The notes under the pieces: model-generated
What the model was told of the DNA's origin: nothing
Database searches by the model: none
What the model saw: only the letters and a program-made list of their open reading frames with translations
Assembly (NCBI GenBank): GCA_932521035.1
Contig: OW051495.1
Coordinates: 4,712,001 to 4,776,000, forward strand
Origin: Oscheius dolichura
Taxonomy: Eukaryota > Nematoda > Chromadorea > Rhabditida > Rhabditidae
DNA length: 64,000 nt
Direction: 5' to 3'
Made by a program: the position numbers and the translations under genes
Shown here: positions 1-12,244 of the stretch, piece by piece
Position numbering within the stretch: position 1 is the stretch's first letter
How the letters are laid out: each line of letters begins with the position of its first letter

Positions 1-1553
<1,553 letters not shown>

Positions 1554-2255
1554 GCCTCCCGGCCACCACCCCGTTGAACTGGCTCAAAGTCGCCCCATCG
1601 ACTTCTGTGGCCTTGACTGTGATTCGCTCTCTCTGTACATATTACCGTCCCTATGCATGTCCCCTACCTATATTTGGTCCACTCGTATCCTTCTTCATAA
1701 ATATTTCTCAAAGCTGTCTGTTATTGCAAGGGGCAGCTGGCACGTGAAGATGCGATTGTAAGAGAGTCAAGGATCTCGAGCTGTTTGTAGGTAAACTGCT
1801 TGTACACAGCCAGCCGGCACCGGCCGGCACCCCCTGCCCGCAGATGCTGTCCACCTTTAACGGTCTCCCTGGCATCCTGTCCTCTCTCCCCCACATGATC
1901 TTCATACGGGCCAGTGTCCTCCACTATAAGGACATCTTCTGCCCTCACAATGCCCGGTCATGCGGCCTGGACAGCTGATTTCCGCTGATCGAAGTGCCCG
2001 CCCGGGGGATGGCCACTCGACGTCGACTTCCTCCTCCAAAACAGACGAATTTCTCTTCCTGCTCCGTTCGTTGTTTTTATCTGAAATAGATAAGGGGCCC
2101 GCTGTTTTGAAATCCGAAAGCGCCTTCTAGAACCCGCTTTGCTGCGTGTCTGTTTACGTACTTTCGTCAGCTGGAAAACGGGCCATTCTCATCATTTTTA
2201 TAATATTCGCCTCCTTCAAATGCCATTAAATAAAGTTTATTTCGTTTCTTTTTAG
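1554..2255 (+). other. Intergenic region between cmk-1 and bec-1
   Basis: This holds the cmk-1 3' UTR (ataaatatt near 1697) and the bec-1 upstream region. A short minus-strand open frame at 1708-1948 was not accepted as a gene. The final 30 bases are AT-rich, then pyrimidine-rich, and end in tag directly before the bec-1 ATG. Confidence 0.5.
2246..2255 (+). promoter_or_regulatory. Candidate spliced-leader acceptor before bec-1
   Basis: A pyrimidine run ending in tttttag abuts the bec-1 ATG at 2256. In nematodes this layout is typical of a trans-splice acceptor. A short 5' non-coding exon spliced in cis is the alternative. Confidence 0.45.
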
Positions 2256-3771
2256 ATGACGGACTTGAGACCCCGTTCTTTCAACTGCCTAAATTGTCAA
2301 AAATCCATGCAATTCGACCCCTCCTTACGAAATGTTGACGACGACAAAAAAAGAGTAGCCCCTTGACTGACAGATCATTTAATTTCGATTTAGACGGGCG
2401 ATATGGAGGAGGGACTCGGAGGACAGTCCGTCAGCCTGATTAAAATTATTTGTGATGCTGAAATCCCACACCAGGCTCCGATTTGCAGGGTGAGTCCGCC
2501 ATCTGCCGTCTCCCCGACTATCCTCTTATTTTAATCTTATTTTAATAGAAGATACTGGTTTAGGAATGCTCGGACGAATTGATGAAGGACATGGACCAGC
2601 AGCTGGCCAGCCGGGAGGAGGAGTGCCTCTCCTATAAGAAGTTGCTCGACGACCTCCGAGCCAACTTTTCCCTGAACAACAACGACGCCCAGCGGGAGAT
2701 GCTCCGGATGTTGAAGGTACGGTCCCTTTTATATTTTGGGGTAGGAAAATATTTAGGAAGAGGAGAGAAACCTCGAAAACGAACTGAAGACCCTGACCCA
2801 GAAGGAGGACAGTCTGGAGAAGGAGTACCAGCAGCTGAAACAGACACAGAACCAGGAGAGCGAGGAGGAGAAACGGTACTGGAGAGAGTTCCGGGACAAG
2901 CACAGGTACAGAATAATAAGGAGAATAAATATGCTCTTTCCCTTTTTAGACGACTACTGGATGTGGCGGAGTCGACGGCCAGGGTAGACGCCGAGCTGAG
3001 GTACGCCGAGAGGCAACACAACCGCCTGGCCAATACAAATGTTCTCGACTTGGCCTTCCACATCTGGGTCACCGAGGGAGGAACTATTCGTAAGTAGAAG
3101 GGCTAGCTTTAGCGGACACGGCTAGCTTTAGCGGAAATAAACGGACACCGGCTGGGACGACTGCCGGACAAGCCGGTCGACTGGCTGGAGATCAACGCGG
3201 CCTTCGGACAGGTCGTCCTCCTGATGGATGTGAGTATTCCCTCTATTTTTTCCTTTGATACACAGACTTCTGTGGATGAGGGAACTTGTTTAGGTACTGC
3301 TACAACGGGCAAATGTAAAACAGGACACGTACAAGCTAGTGGCCCAGGGCAGCCATTCCAGTGTCAAAGTCAAGAAGTAAGAGAACAAGAGAACTCCCCC
3401 ATATTCAAAAACAGAGCGAACGGCGACATGACGACCCTGCCCTTGTACAGCTTCGGCAGCTGGAAACCCTTCGGCAATAACAACATGGACAGCGGCATCA
3501 TAGCCCTCCTCGGTTGCTTCGAACTCCTCTACCACACCCTCCAGGTTCGTCTCCTCGTTATTTTAAAGAAAGGGCACCCTTTCAGGCACAGGATCCCAAC
3601 TTCCGCCTGCCCTATAAAATTAACAAGGACCGTCTGATGTACCAGAATTTCGAGTATTTCGCCAAGATGTTGTTGAACAGCGAGGAGAGGTGGACCAGGG
3701 CCATGAAGATGTTCCTGGTCAATTTGAAGACGGCCCAGTTGCAGGTGGTGGCCATGCGCGGCACGGGATAA
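2256..3771 (+). CDS. bec-1: Beclin-1 (autophagy, PI3-kinase class III complex)
   Basis: Beclin-1/Atg6 is the regulatory subunit of the Vps34 lipid kinase complex that nucleates autophagosomes. The gene starts at the ATG at 2256. Exon 1 (2256-2354) carries the zinc-type pair FNCLNCQKSMQFD; exon 2 (2394-2489) and exon 3 (2564-2716) join to give a second cysteine pair, ICRECSDELMKDMDQQL. A coiled coil follows (EEECLSYKKLLDDL, then TLTQKEDSLEKEYQQLK). The evolutionarily conserved domain follows with YAERQHNRLANTNVLDLAFH, LPLYSFGSWKPFGNN and INKDRLMYQNFEYFAKML. The stop is at 3769-3771. The stretch between the first cysteine pair and the coiled coil is much shorter than in human Beclin-1, and the BH3 helix is poorly preserved. 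skn-1 begins 158 bp downstream on the same strand. Confidence 0.93.
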
Positions 3772-3916
3772 TTATCCACTTTACGGGTCTACTTTTACGG
3801 TTATGTACAAATTGCTCGATAAAGAATTCTATCCATCCCGTAGACTGTAGTCCACGGTTATCCACACCGCCAATATCTCCTTTTTATTATTATTCCCGTG
3901 TCTAATACATTTTCTC

Positions 3917-3929
3917 AGAATTGCGACCG
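3917..3929 (+). promoter_or_regulatory. Candidate spliced-leader acceptor before skn-1
   Basis: The sequence ttttctcag ends 11 bases before the ATG at 3930. With only about 150 bp separating it from bec-1, this would suit trans-splicing of a downstream operon gene. It could also be a cis acceptor. Confidence 0.35.
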
Positions 3930-6900
3930 ATGAGGAGCAGCGACCGGCGTCTGAAGCGGAGTCGAAGGTTCGTAGTCCATGGGAATCCAATTAACACTTT
4001 TTAGTATCGATAGCGAGAGTGAAGACGAGGGGACACGGCCGAGACAGCGGACGAGCAGACGGCGGAACTCGACGGAAGGCGAAGCGAAGGTGGGCCAACT
4101 ACAAAATGATCTCTTTACGGTCTGCCACCCCTTGTCTTGTAAGACGTGAAGAAATGAGGCTTTTCTTGATCCGCGGCCCCCGGCAGTAGTCTCGGCTTAA
4201 TCCCATATTAGTGCGTTCTCGAATCTTTGTGATTTGTAGTCTCTAATAGAGGAGAATAGAAGCAATTAGTCTCTTTTAGCCCCGCGTATTCATGTATATA
4301 ACACCTGACGGCAAAGGGCACCCGCTCGGTTCATTTTGTGTAGTTGTTTGCGCTGTCACCATAGTTCTGCCGGCTGCGAGCGAACTTCAGTGACCTTCTA
4401 TTCGCGCGAGTGCATTGCTTTCCCCGTTTCCACGAGAGACAGCGGTTTCTTCAAAAATATAACCGTCCCTCTTGTGGTCTGTTTTTTTAAAACCATCTGA
4501 CCGGCAGGGGAGGAGTGTCTCATCGACCTCGACCGTGTATGAAAATATTAGATTAATGAGAATGTGACTTATTTATGAGGGCCGTGCTCGTGTATCCATG
4601 GAGAAGGTCACATGGCCACGGGAAGGAGTTTGTTGTGCCGGGTCCAATGGTCCTCCCTTGTCCTCCCGCTAGTCTTCCCCCAATCCCAGTTATCTTTTAA
4701 GCCATCCTCCCGCGCGATTTCGCAATCTTTCTCTTTCAGCTACCTTCAACCTCTCTGCTGACCCTCTCGCTCCTGGCCATCCTCGGAGCCCGCAACCTCC
4801 TACCGTCTCCAACAGGTTTGCTTTTCCCTTTTCTTATCCTGGCGGGGCTATCTTATCACCGGCTTCGTCTGATTTGTCTTCCCCCATTTGCACTCCCCCC
4901 ACCCCTTTGTACCCGGGTAATTGGCAGGGTATCCGTTGTTTCTAAGGGGATCAGATAAAAAGGGGCCGTGTAACCCGATGCCGGCCAGTGGCGGTTAGCT
5001 GGCAGCCGTTCTGTGCTCTCGCTGAAAACACACGGCCGGAGCCTGACGTCACTTTGGCTGACATTTGGGCACTGTAATCTTTTACCGGCGCGGCGCGATG
5101 CGAGCGCGTCCAAGTCTTTCGAGTTTTCTCTCCTGGCCCGTCAACACTTTTCAAATAACTCTGTTCGATAAAAAAACAGCTGTATTTCTAGATTTGGCCG
5201 AGATGGATGCCTACCGTGGAAATATGGACTTCCCCATGGGATACAAGGCTCGTCCACAACGTCTAAGGTAGCCTGTCCCATTTTGTCCAAGAATAACCGG
5301 GGTGGTTTGCAGATATCGCGACGATATGTCGATGGTTCGACACTCGATGATGAAGAATGGTCAGGAATGGAACCCGTACATGATGGAGACTGAGCCGGTG
5401 ATGATGATGCCGGTCGCCGTGGCCGAGAGAGGACGAGTCAATCCCCTGGCTCGCTCCGTCCTCTCTCCCACCACCTCTGCCCACTCCTCCCGACAACAGG
5501 ACCCTAGTCTTGAGGTTCTTACTTATGAGAAACCTCACTAAATCGTCTCACTATAGGACATCGAGCTAATAGATTTACTCTGGCGTGGGGATATAGCCGC
5601 AGAGAAGGGACAAAGCCAGTATACACCGTCGGATCAGTACGAACACGACCTACAGCTTTTGACGGAGAAAAGCGTCCGCGAGGTAGATATTTTACTAGTC
5701 AAGGAGAGGCCAATTTACACACGAAATACTGGGGCAGCATCTCCCGACAGCCATAGTCGAACCATGTGCTACGTTGTTCCTGATGGTAGGCCATGTACGC
5801 ACAGTCCACCTAAACCCGCTACTCATCTACAGTGGCGGGCAAAAGTTTAGCAATTTTTCATTTTTGAGGGTTTTGTGATATTCTTCTCGTTCTTTTTCGC
5901 TGAATACGTTGAAAATAGCATAGAAAATATTGGGCCAAGAGAAAACTCCGAAAAAATTGAACCGAAAAAGTTGCTGCGCCATAAAGGTCCTTTGGGCCGG
6001 AACAAAAGTTTATAAAACGGCCGTTCAAAAATCCCCCATTTATGTTTGGCTCGACCAATGAGGGTCAGAGAAAAAATGAGTACGCAGTTTTGTAGAGAAA
6101 CTTCGGGTGAGCATTTTGACATACTGCATCTTCAAAAAGAAGCCGCTTCAGAGAGTACGAAAGGGCCCAATTTTGGTCAAAATGCAGCTTTTTGTATGGG
6201 ATTACCTTCCAATTTCGACAAAATATACGTGCCTTCACGGGAACACGGTATTCATAAAAGTTCTGTATGTCAAAATGTTCGCCCGAGTTTCCCCTCCTAC
6301 AAAACTGGGTACTCATTTTTCTCTGACCCTCATTGGTCGATCCAAACATAGGTGGGGGGTTTTGAACGACCGTTTCATAGGGAATTGCTAAACTTTTGCC
6401 CGCCACTGTATCCAGGAGAGAACTTTCCTTTGGCTCGTTCGGCTGTGTGGAGTCCCAGTTGAGGAAGTCGGCCGGGCTGCCGTCACTCCATTTGTATACG
6501 TGTTGGGGGTCGTTGATCTTGTTCAGTCCTATCCAGATGTTGCTCTCTGAAAGGGGAAGCACCTGGTTCACTCGGGGGCAGTCGATACTTTTTCTCAGGC
6601 CATGTACAAACTGGTTTTCCATCTCATCTTTAACGCTTACTAGATGGGCGCCCATAGAACGGCAGAAATTCTCGGCTTCCACCCACATCAGATCGACTTC
6701 GAACAGTTTGTAGAAATACGAGCCTCGAAGGGTCCATCCCTGAAATCTCGCGGCCTCTATCCTCCCAACTGGGGTACATTTTGCTGGAGGCCGAGGACGG
6801 CCAACAGGCGAATGTTGTTGTCGAGATTGGCAGCTCGATTTCCCGGTTTCGACTCAAAGGAAGCCTGAAAATCTTAATCTTCTACGTAAGAGGAGGATTA

Positions 6901-8667
6901 AAGCCTGTAATGTTGCCGGGGTCACGTATCCCAATGTGAGTGGGAGAAAGAAGACGAGCAGGAGGGGGCACATGGCCAAATGAAGGGTTTATGGGAAACT
7001 CGATATTTCACCGACCGTTGTTTATAAGAGAATTTCAGCCGTTGACCACGTCGGAGTCTGCCCGATATGAAGATCTGGCCAAGGGATACTTCGAAGACTT
7101 TTTCTTTCCGGTCAGCCACAAGGGCGGCCACCACCTCGGCGGCCATGACGACATGAGACGGGAGATGTCGACCCCTACCGATGTAAGACTTGTGGGGGGA
7201 CTGAAATAAGACAATTTACTGTAGGAGGACCTGGATGCTCTGCTGGAGGACGTGACCAAGGAAGGCGGCCAGCTGGACCAACTCTGCCCCAACGGACTCG
7301 AGCCATCGGGTCCTCTCCACAACGTCACCCTGGGACAGGGCATCATCTTTGACGCCAACAACGGTCAGTTCTGCCCCTACAAGACTCTTTTCGACCACTG
7401 TAGTCCTTGTACTTTCCTTTTGCTTATCTGCCTTGCCTCGCCCTCGCAGCTGATTTTTATGGGATGTCGAATGAGTGTTTTCAGCGACATACGAGATGTC
7501 TGCTCCCTGCGCCACGAGCCTCGGAGACGGAGAGCTGTTCAGCAACGGGACGATGGACTCGCCCTCGTGGCAGAACAACCTCGGCCCCAGTGACAGTGAG
7601 TCGATTTCGTCTGCCATTAGTAGGGAGCTACACCGGGGTGTAGCCGGACGGGCCCCGGCTGCAAACAGTCTTATCTTTCGTGTATCTTGTAGCAGACCTT
7701 CGGGGATCTCTCAGAGAGGCGGGCATTTTATCGATTTATCAGAAATGACGTGCTGATAAGCTCTGTGCCTTATAAAGTGTCCGGGGTCCCCCTGCACCCA
7801 AATGACAACAATGCCCCCCTACCCGTTCGCATACAACCCATACTCAGACACCTACATCTCGGGTGAGCTCCTCGTTCTCGACTGGACGGCCACTTACCCT
7901 CCGATTTCAGTCTTCCCCACTGGGCCACAGGACTCCGTCTTTCCGATGTTCGCCCAGAACGACACCTCTGTCCCGATCATCTCCACCGGTGTCCACTTCA
8001 ACCACTCCTACACCTCCAGTCAGGTCTCCCCCAGCCCCGACGCCTACAGTTCGTCCTACTACGTGCCCAACAATTACAAGTGAGTTCAACACTCAGCCCG
8101 AGGATAACCTCTGTCCTCCTCAGCGAGTCCTCTGTCTGCTCTTCTTCCACCACCTCGCGTAGCCCCACGTACATGAGTGATACCGAGAATATGCCCCCAG
8201 TATCCAGGTTGGTAGCATTCTTTTAAACTTTACTAAATCATTCTAGATACTATGGCAAGTTGGCTCCCACTCCGGCTGAATACCACCACCACGAAGAAGA
8301 AGTCAAGGAGCTCAAGGACGAGGCCGACCTTTCCTCCCCTGTCCCTCGCCGACGTGGACGCCAGTCAAAGGACGAGCAACTGGCCAAGATGAACCACCTC
8401 CCCCTCTCGGCCAAGGAAATTGCCGAGATGAGCCTTGCCGACCTCCAGAAGATGCTGAAGAGTGAGAAACTGACCGACACCCAGAAGGCCCTCATCAAGA
8501 AGATCCGCCGACGGGGAAAGAACAAGGTGGCCGCCCGCACTTGCCGGCAACGTCGCGGGGACAAAATAACCAAGAACGGCCAGGAGTGGATGGTGAGTGA
8601 TCGGAAAGCAGACACGTAGCTAATGGGCTGTTTACAGGATCCCTCCCAGCTGAGTCTCGACGCGTAA
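3930..8667 (+). CDS. skn-1: SKN-1-type CNC transcription factor lacking a leucine zipper
   Basis: SKN-1 is the nematode counterpart of NRF1/NRF2, controlling oxidative-stress, detoxification and proteasome genes. The first exons (from 3930, joining at about 4017 and 4741) encode an arginine/serine-rich start and then a hydrophobic segment (LLTLSLLAILGARNLLP). That is the layout of the ER-anchored SKN-1A isoform. A second start, MDAYRGNMDFPMGY, at about 5203 would give the SKN-1C-type form. The DIDLID-type motif reads DIELIDLLWRGDIAAEKG near 5560. Later exons carry SESARYEDLAKGYFEDFF, EDLDALLEDVTKEGGQL and SRYYGKLAP. The DNA-binding end has RRRGRQSKDEQLAKM, the CNC segment AEMSLADLQKMLKSEKLT and the basic region IRRRGKNKVAARTCRQRR. 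There is no leucine zipper. The protein ends with a short extra exon, DPSQLSLDA, and stops at 8665-8667. The intron at 5683-7038 contains another gene. Confidence 0.92.
5699..6973 (-). CDS. Secreted C-type lectin domain protein nested in a skn-1 intron
   Basis: The gene lies antisense and wholly inside the skn-1 intron at 5683-7038. The start at 6973 gives a signal peptide (MCPLLLVFFLPLTLGY). Later sequence gives a single C-type lectin fold: KCTPVGRIEAARF, then WVEAENFCRSMGAHLVSVKD, IWIGLNKIN, YKWSDGSPADFLNWD, and finally STWFDYGCREMLPQYFVCKL with a stop at 5699. The usual order of cysteines and the WIGL core are present. Calcium ligands are not of the clear EPN/QPD type (PNEP is seen), so sugar binding is uncertain. 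A 580-bp MITE sits between the PNEPK exon and the VDCAYM exon. The splice from signal peptide to lectin exon was not resolved. It may be functional or recently disabled. Confidence 0.75.
5830..6409. mobile_element. Foldback MITE, TA target duplication
   Basis: The element is bounded by TA on both sides (5828-5829 and 6410-6411). Its ends match perfectly in inverted orientation for 26 bases, beginning CAGTGGCGGGCAAAAGTTTA. A second pair of inverted arms lies inside (about 6018-6125 against 6243-6375), so most of the right half can pair with the left half. The left arm carries roughly 140 extra bases. No transposase frame is present. TA duplication suggests mobilisation by a Tc1/mariner-class transposase; that assignment is inference. 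Confidence 0.88.
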
Positions 8668-8984
8668 ATCGTGGATCTTCTTTTTTTACCCGAAATCTCC
8701 TACTCTAACCTCATTGTCCCTGTCCTGTGCAACAAAAAATTTCCCACTTGTAGTCAAAAGGCGGATAGTCCCGTCGACGGGTACCTTCCTTGGGCGTAAG
8801 CCAATACGAGCCATCTGTTAGTGAATCTGACAACTATTTATACCCCCTCTCTTGTCTAGACCTCCCTTTATATTTCTGGATTGATTGAGTGTGTTTTTGT
8901 GCAAATGTAATAACTTGTAAATAAATGTAAAAAGATACAGAAGGTTCATTTGGGAGGAGAGACAAAAATACACGTAGGCGGTGA
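8668..8984. other. Convergent 3' flanks of skn-1 and the EB-module gene
   Basis: No gene is seen. On the + strand this is the skn-1 3' UTR (aataaatg near 8921). On the - strand it is the 3' flank of the secreted protein ending at 8985. Confidence 0.5.
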
Positions 8985-11133
8985 CTATCCCTGGTTGGGC
9001 ACGAAGATCTTCCACAACTGGCCGAGCAGGTCCTGGCCACCGCCCAGGCCCGGCCCGATGATATTCGGCACTGAAACAGATCGGGGTTTACTAGGCTGGG
9101 ACCAGCTTACGCGGGTTGGGTCGAGCGGTCGTCGGCGCCGGAGTCGGAATCGACACACATTTGTTGTCCTTCATCATGTAGCCACACCTGAAGCCCTTCT
9201 TTGTCCTTCTCCTGATAACCCCTTCCTGATTAGACCCTATCTACCGTAATCCTCAAAAAGGCACCGATCTTTGTCCAAAAAATAGCTCCACTTTCTGGTT
9301 CAACACGTTTTCCGCCGGAGTAAAAAGGGGGCGGAGGTGTGGTCATTTGTATAAGTTATCATTCCCGGAAGTCTTATCTGTAGGGCTCCCCGGATCATCT
9401 CATCATAACCGCCCCGTCGGCAGACCCACCTGCAGGCACACCGGCCACGGTAGCAGCCGGCATTTTCGGGGCACTGCTTCTGGATGAAGCATTGTCCTCC
9501 GAGGACGGAGGCCTTCATACAGCTCGTGTCCCGACTCAGGGCCTGGTTCTCACAGTTACGGGAACACGTCTGGGAGGGATTCTTCATGGGGTTGGTCAGC
9601 TGGTCGATGTTCGGTCGGAACCCTTCGAGGCATTGGCATTGTCCCTAAACACTGGAGGATGAAAAGAGGGGAGGAGGGGACACCTTCACACACTCCATGC
9701 CCTCCCCTCCTCCACACTGGGCATTCGTCGTGCACTGGGCGTTGAGCTGGCCGCGGGATATACAGGCATTGTTGGCGTAGAGGGCGTTGGGGGCGATGGC
9801 ATTACAGGGACGACGGCAGCAGACGGCCTGGGAGAATCCTCCGTCTGAAATCTCCTTATTATTGGTTCAATAGATCAAAAGAAAGCCTCGCTACCGTGTC
9901 CCTCCCGGGCTAGTCATCCCGGGGCGTCTACCCATGTACTTTGTCAAGAAAGATCTTTTAAAGATTATGGGGCAAACCCTCAAACAAAATCATCCTATGA
10001 CGCTACACGCCCCACGAACTCTTCCCCCTATCAGAGTCATAGCTTATCAGGAGCACAGATCAGTCGGGGACATATCCTATTCAGAAGATATCATGGGGTC
10101 GAATTAGCTGCCATTTGTTAGTTTCTGCCGTGATTGACCTAATCTCCTCCTCGACGGGATCAACATTTTTTCACGACACGACGGTGACTCACCCGATAAA
10201 AGATGACAGAAATGTGAGTCAGACGGACACCGGAGTGGTTCCGTGGCATTTGGATCACACGAATACTGGGCGTCGACGTGTGACGCCAGAGGGCAGACAA
10301 CGGGGCAGCAGTGGCCGATGGGAGTGTCCCCTGCAGTAACACAGATCTGGCCAGGAGGACAGTCATCCTGGTTCGGAGGGAGGTTCGAGATCTACAGCAA
10401 TATCAAGGAGAGAGGGAGGACGGCGGTTACCGTGCTCAGATCCACTTTGCGGACACATCCCTGGCCGGGAAGACCACCCAGAGGACAGTTGGCTGCGGCT
10501 ACACATTTCGAACCCTGGAAAGGAATATAGAAAAATAAATGGACGAGGTGGTACCTGTTGAATGGTTCCGGAAATACAGACACACTGGGAATTGAGACAG
10601 GCCGAGAAGGGCGATGTGCAGTCGTAGTGGTGGGAACAACGGTCACCCACTCGTGAACCTGGAAGTTATACCAACTCTAACAATACAGGAGTAACCTACT
10701 GGTGACGCATTCTCCGTTGCTGATCCTCGTCGTCCCCCGGGTCACACATTGGCATCGTCCACCGCGGCAGAACAGCGGCTCGCGACACTTTCTGTCGCAG
10801 GGAGCATCTATCTTCGAGGGTACTGAGTACGATAATTTCATTCAATAGTGAAGAGGGTCTTACAGATCTGGCAGGTGGTTGTCCGTTGTTTTTCGTCGAC
10901 GGCTTCAACGTAGTGGGGATGACATCGGCAGCGGCTTCGGAGACAGACGGACCCCTTATTCTCGCAGTCTTCCGTCACGTCGCACGGCTCGTTCAACTTT
11001 GACTTTCCTGAACTCCGTGAGCCGTGTCATCCGGGCAATAATTCCACTCACCATTACAGGGGGAATATTGGGAGATGGTGAGGTGGAGAAGAGTTAAAAA
11101 GAGAAGAAGAATAATGCGTTGGGGACGAAACAT
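8985..11133 (-). CDS. Secreted cysteine-rich protein with EB-like modules
   Basis: The start at 11133 gives a signal peptide (MFRPQRIILLLFLTLLHLTI) followed directly by a first cysteine module. Many small exons each carry six- to eight-cysteine modules of the kind seen in nematode EB-module proteins. Examples are RCSHHYDCTSPFSACLNSQC, GGQCFIQKQCPENAGCYRGR and CVAAANCPLGGLPGQGC. The last exon has CGYMMKDNKCVSIPT, a threonine/proline spacer, and a glycine-rich tail ending KIFVPNQG with the stop at 8985. No membrane segment is seen, so it is likely secreted. Function is unknown; such proteins are common in nematode cuticle and secretions. Exact exon borders of the middle modules were not all resolved. 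Confidence 0.75.
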
Positions 11134-11306
11134 TCGAAGTGACCTCGTTCGGATTGATCGCGTCGATCCGACAGGCTGTCTTTCGACCGGCCGTCTCTTT
11201 TAGCATTTCCTCGACATTTCTTCATTAAAATCTTTATTATTTCGAATGTACAAAGACCGGAAAATTGGAATTTGGGGTGGAAAGACGGCGGGAAAGGAAA
11301 ATATCG
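11134..11306. other. Short gap with a minus-strand polyadenylation region
   Basis: No gene is seen. The minus strand carries AATAAAG near 11235, a likely polyadenylation signal for the small gene ending at 11307. Confidence 0.4.
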
Positions 11307-11853
11307 TCAGCTGGAGAAGCGGAAGCCTCTGCCGCCCAGGATGCTCTTCAGGTACTCCACATTCTTCAGTTCCTCATTGTTCAACCCGTCCAGGTTCTCC
11401 TGCAACAATACTATTTCTCCTGTCTATAGATTTTTCGAAGAATCGCTAGGTGAAACTTGAAAACTCAGAAAAAAACGGCAATTGTTTGCCCAATGGTTAA
11501 CACAATGCCCTCCTGTCTCCTTGCCCCGCTCACCAGGGTAATGGTGTTTCCACTTTGATCGAGGATGTCCTCCGGCTCGTGGGGTGTCAGACTGCACCGG
11601 AGACTGGGCTTGTTGAGGACGAGGGCGGCCAGGTACTTGTAGTGGGACTCGGCGTCGGTCAGCATGTACTGCGCGATCCCCTCGTCGAATATCTACAACA
11701 CGGTCTATCCTCCCCCGGGACGGCCACCTGGATCGAGCCGTCCACCTCCCAGTTGTGGTCCCATCGTTCGACGAAGAGCATCAGACGGGCCACGTCCACA
11801 TTGGCGATGGTCGGCCGGATGAGCCGGGTGGACACGTCCTTCTCCTTGGGCAT
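11307..11853 (-). CDS. Small conserved-looking protein of unknown function, about 125 aa
   Basis: Three exons are supported. Exon 1 from the ATG at 11853 encodes STRLIRPTIANVDVARLMLF and ends WEVDGSIQ. After a 35-nt intron comes IFDEGIAQYMLTDAESHYKY and PEDILDQSGNTITL. After a longer intron comes ENLDGLNNEELKNVEYLKS, ending GGRGFRFSS with the stop at 11307. Open phase is kept across all three and the protein has no signal peptide or membrane segment. The family was not recognised. It lies on the same strand as the EB-module gene, about 170 bp upstream of that gene's start. Confidence 0.6.
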
Positions 11854-12244
11854 CCTCGCCGGGACGGCTGGAAGATGGCTATGGGGAGGGGCCGGCGAGA
11901 GGAGAGAGAAGCTTTCTCAGGGCCATATATTGTGGGAAGATATCGAGGGATCGGCAGGGAGAGGAGACAAAGCAGGCGGCCTTGGGGTGGGAATTAATGG
12001 GCACGTGGGCCATAAAGCGGTGTTACCGGGGGACTATCAGTTCCAAAGAAAGCAGGAATCGATCCGGAGCACGGAGGGAAATGAAGTGCAAACAGGAGGA
12101 CTGGCACAACACGTGCGCAGCTGGGACTGTCAACACGCGGCAGATTAGTGCCGACACACACCTCCGACCCCGAACCGAGACAGGAGTACCCGTGTCGGCA
12201 AAATAGAAAAGAGACGCAATATTTACTGGGCAACCGACAATTGA
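11854..12244. other. Intergenic region between KDSR and the small unknown gene
   Basis: No supported gene is seen. Open frames on both strands are compositionally GC-rich and match nothing recognised. Confidence 0.4.

Noticed and set aside
1708-1948. Minus-strand frame with YKQFTYKQLEIL
   Set aside because: Looked protein-like but is short, with no start context, partner exon or known family.
6065-6688. Single 207-codon minus frame joining the lectin to more protein
   Set aside because: After LLDT it reads through the MITE. The true lectin end (WFDYGC, FVCKL) lies beyond the element.
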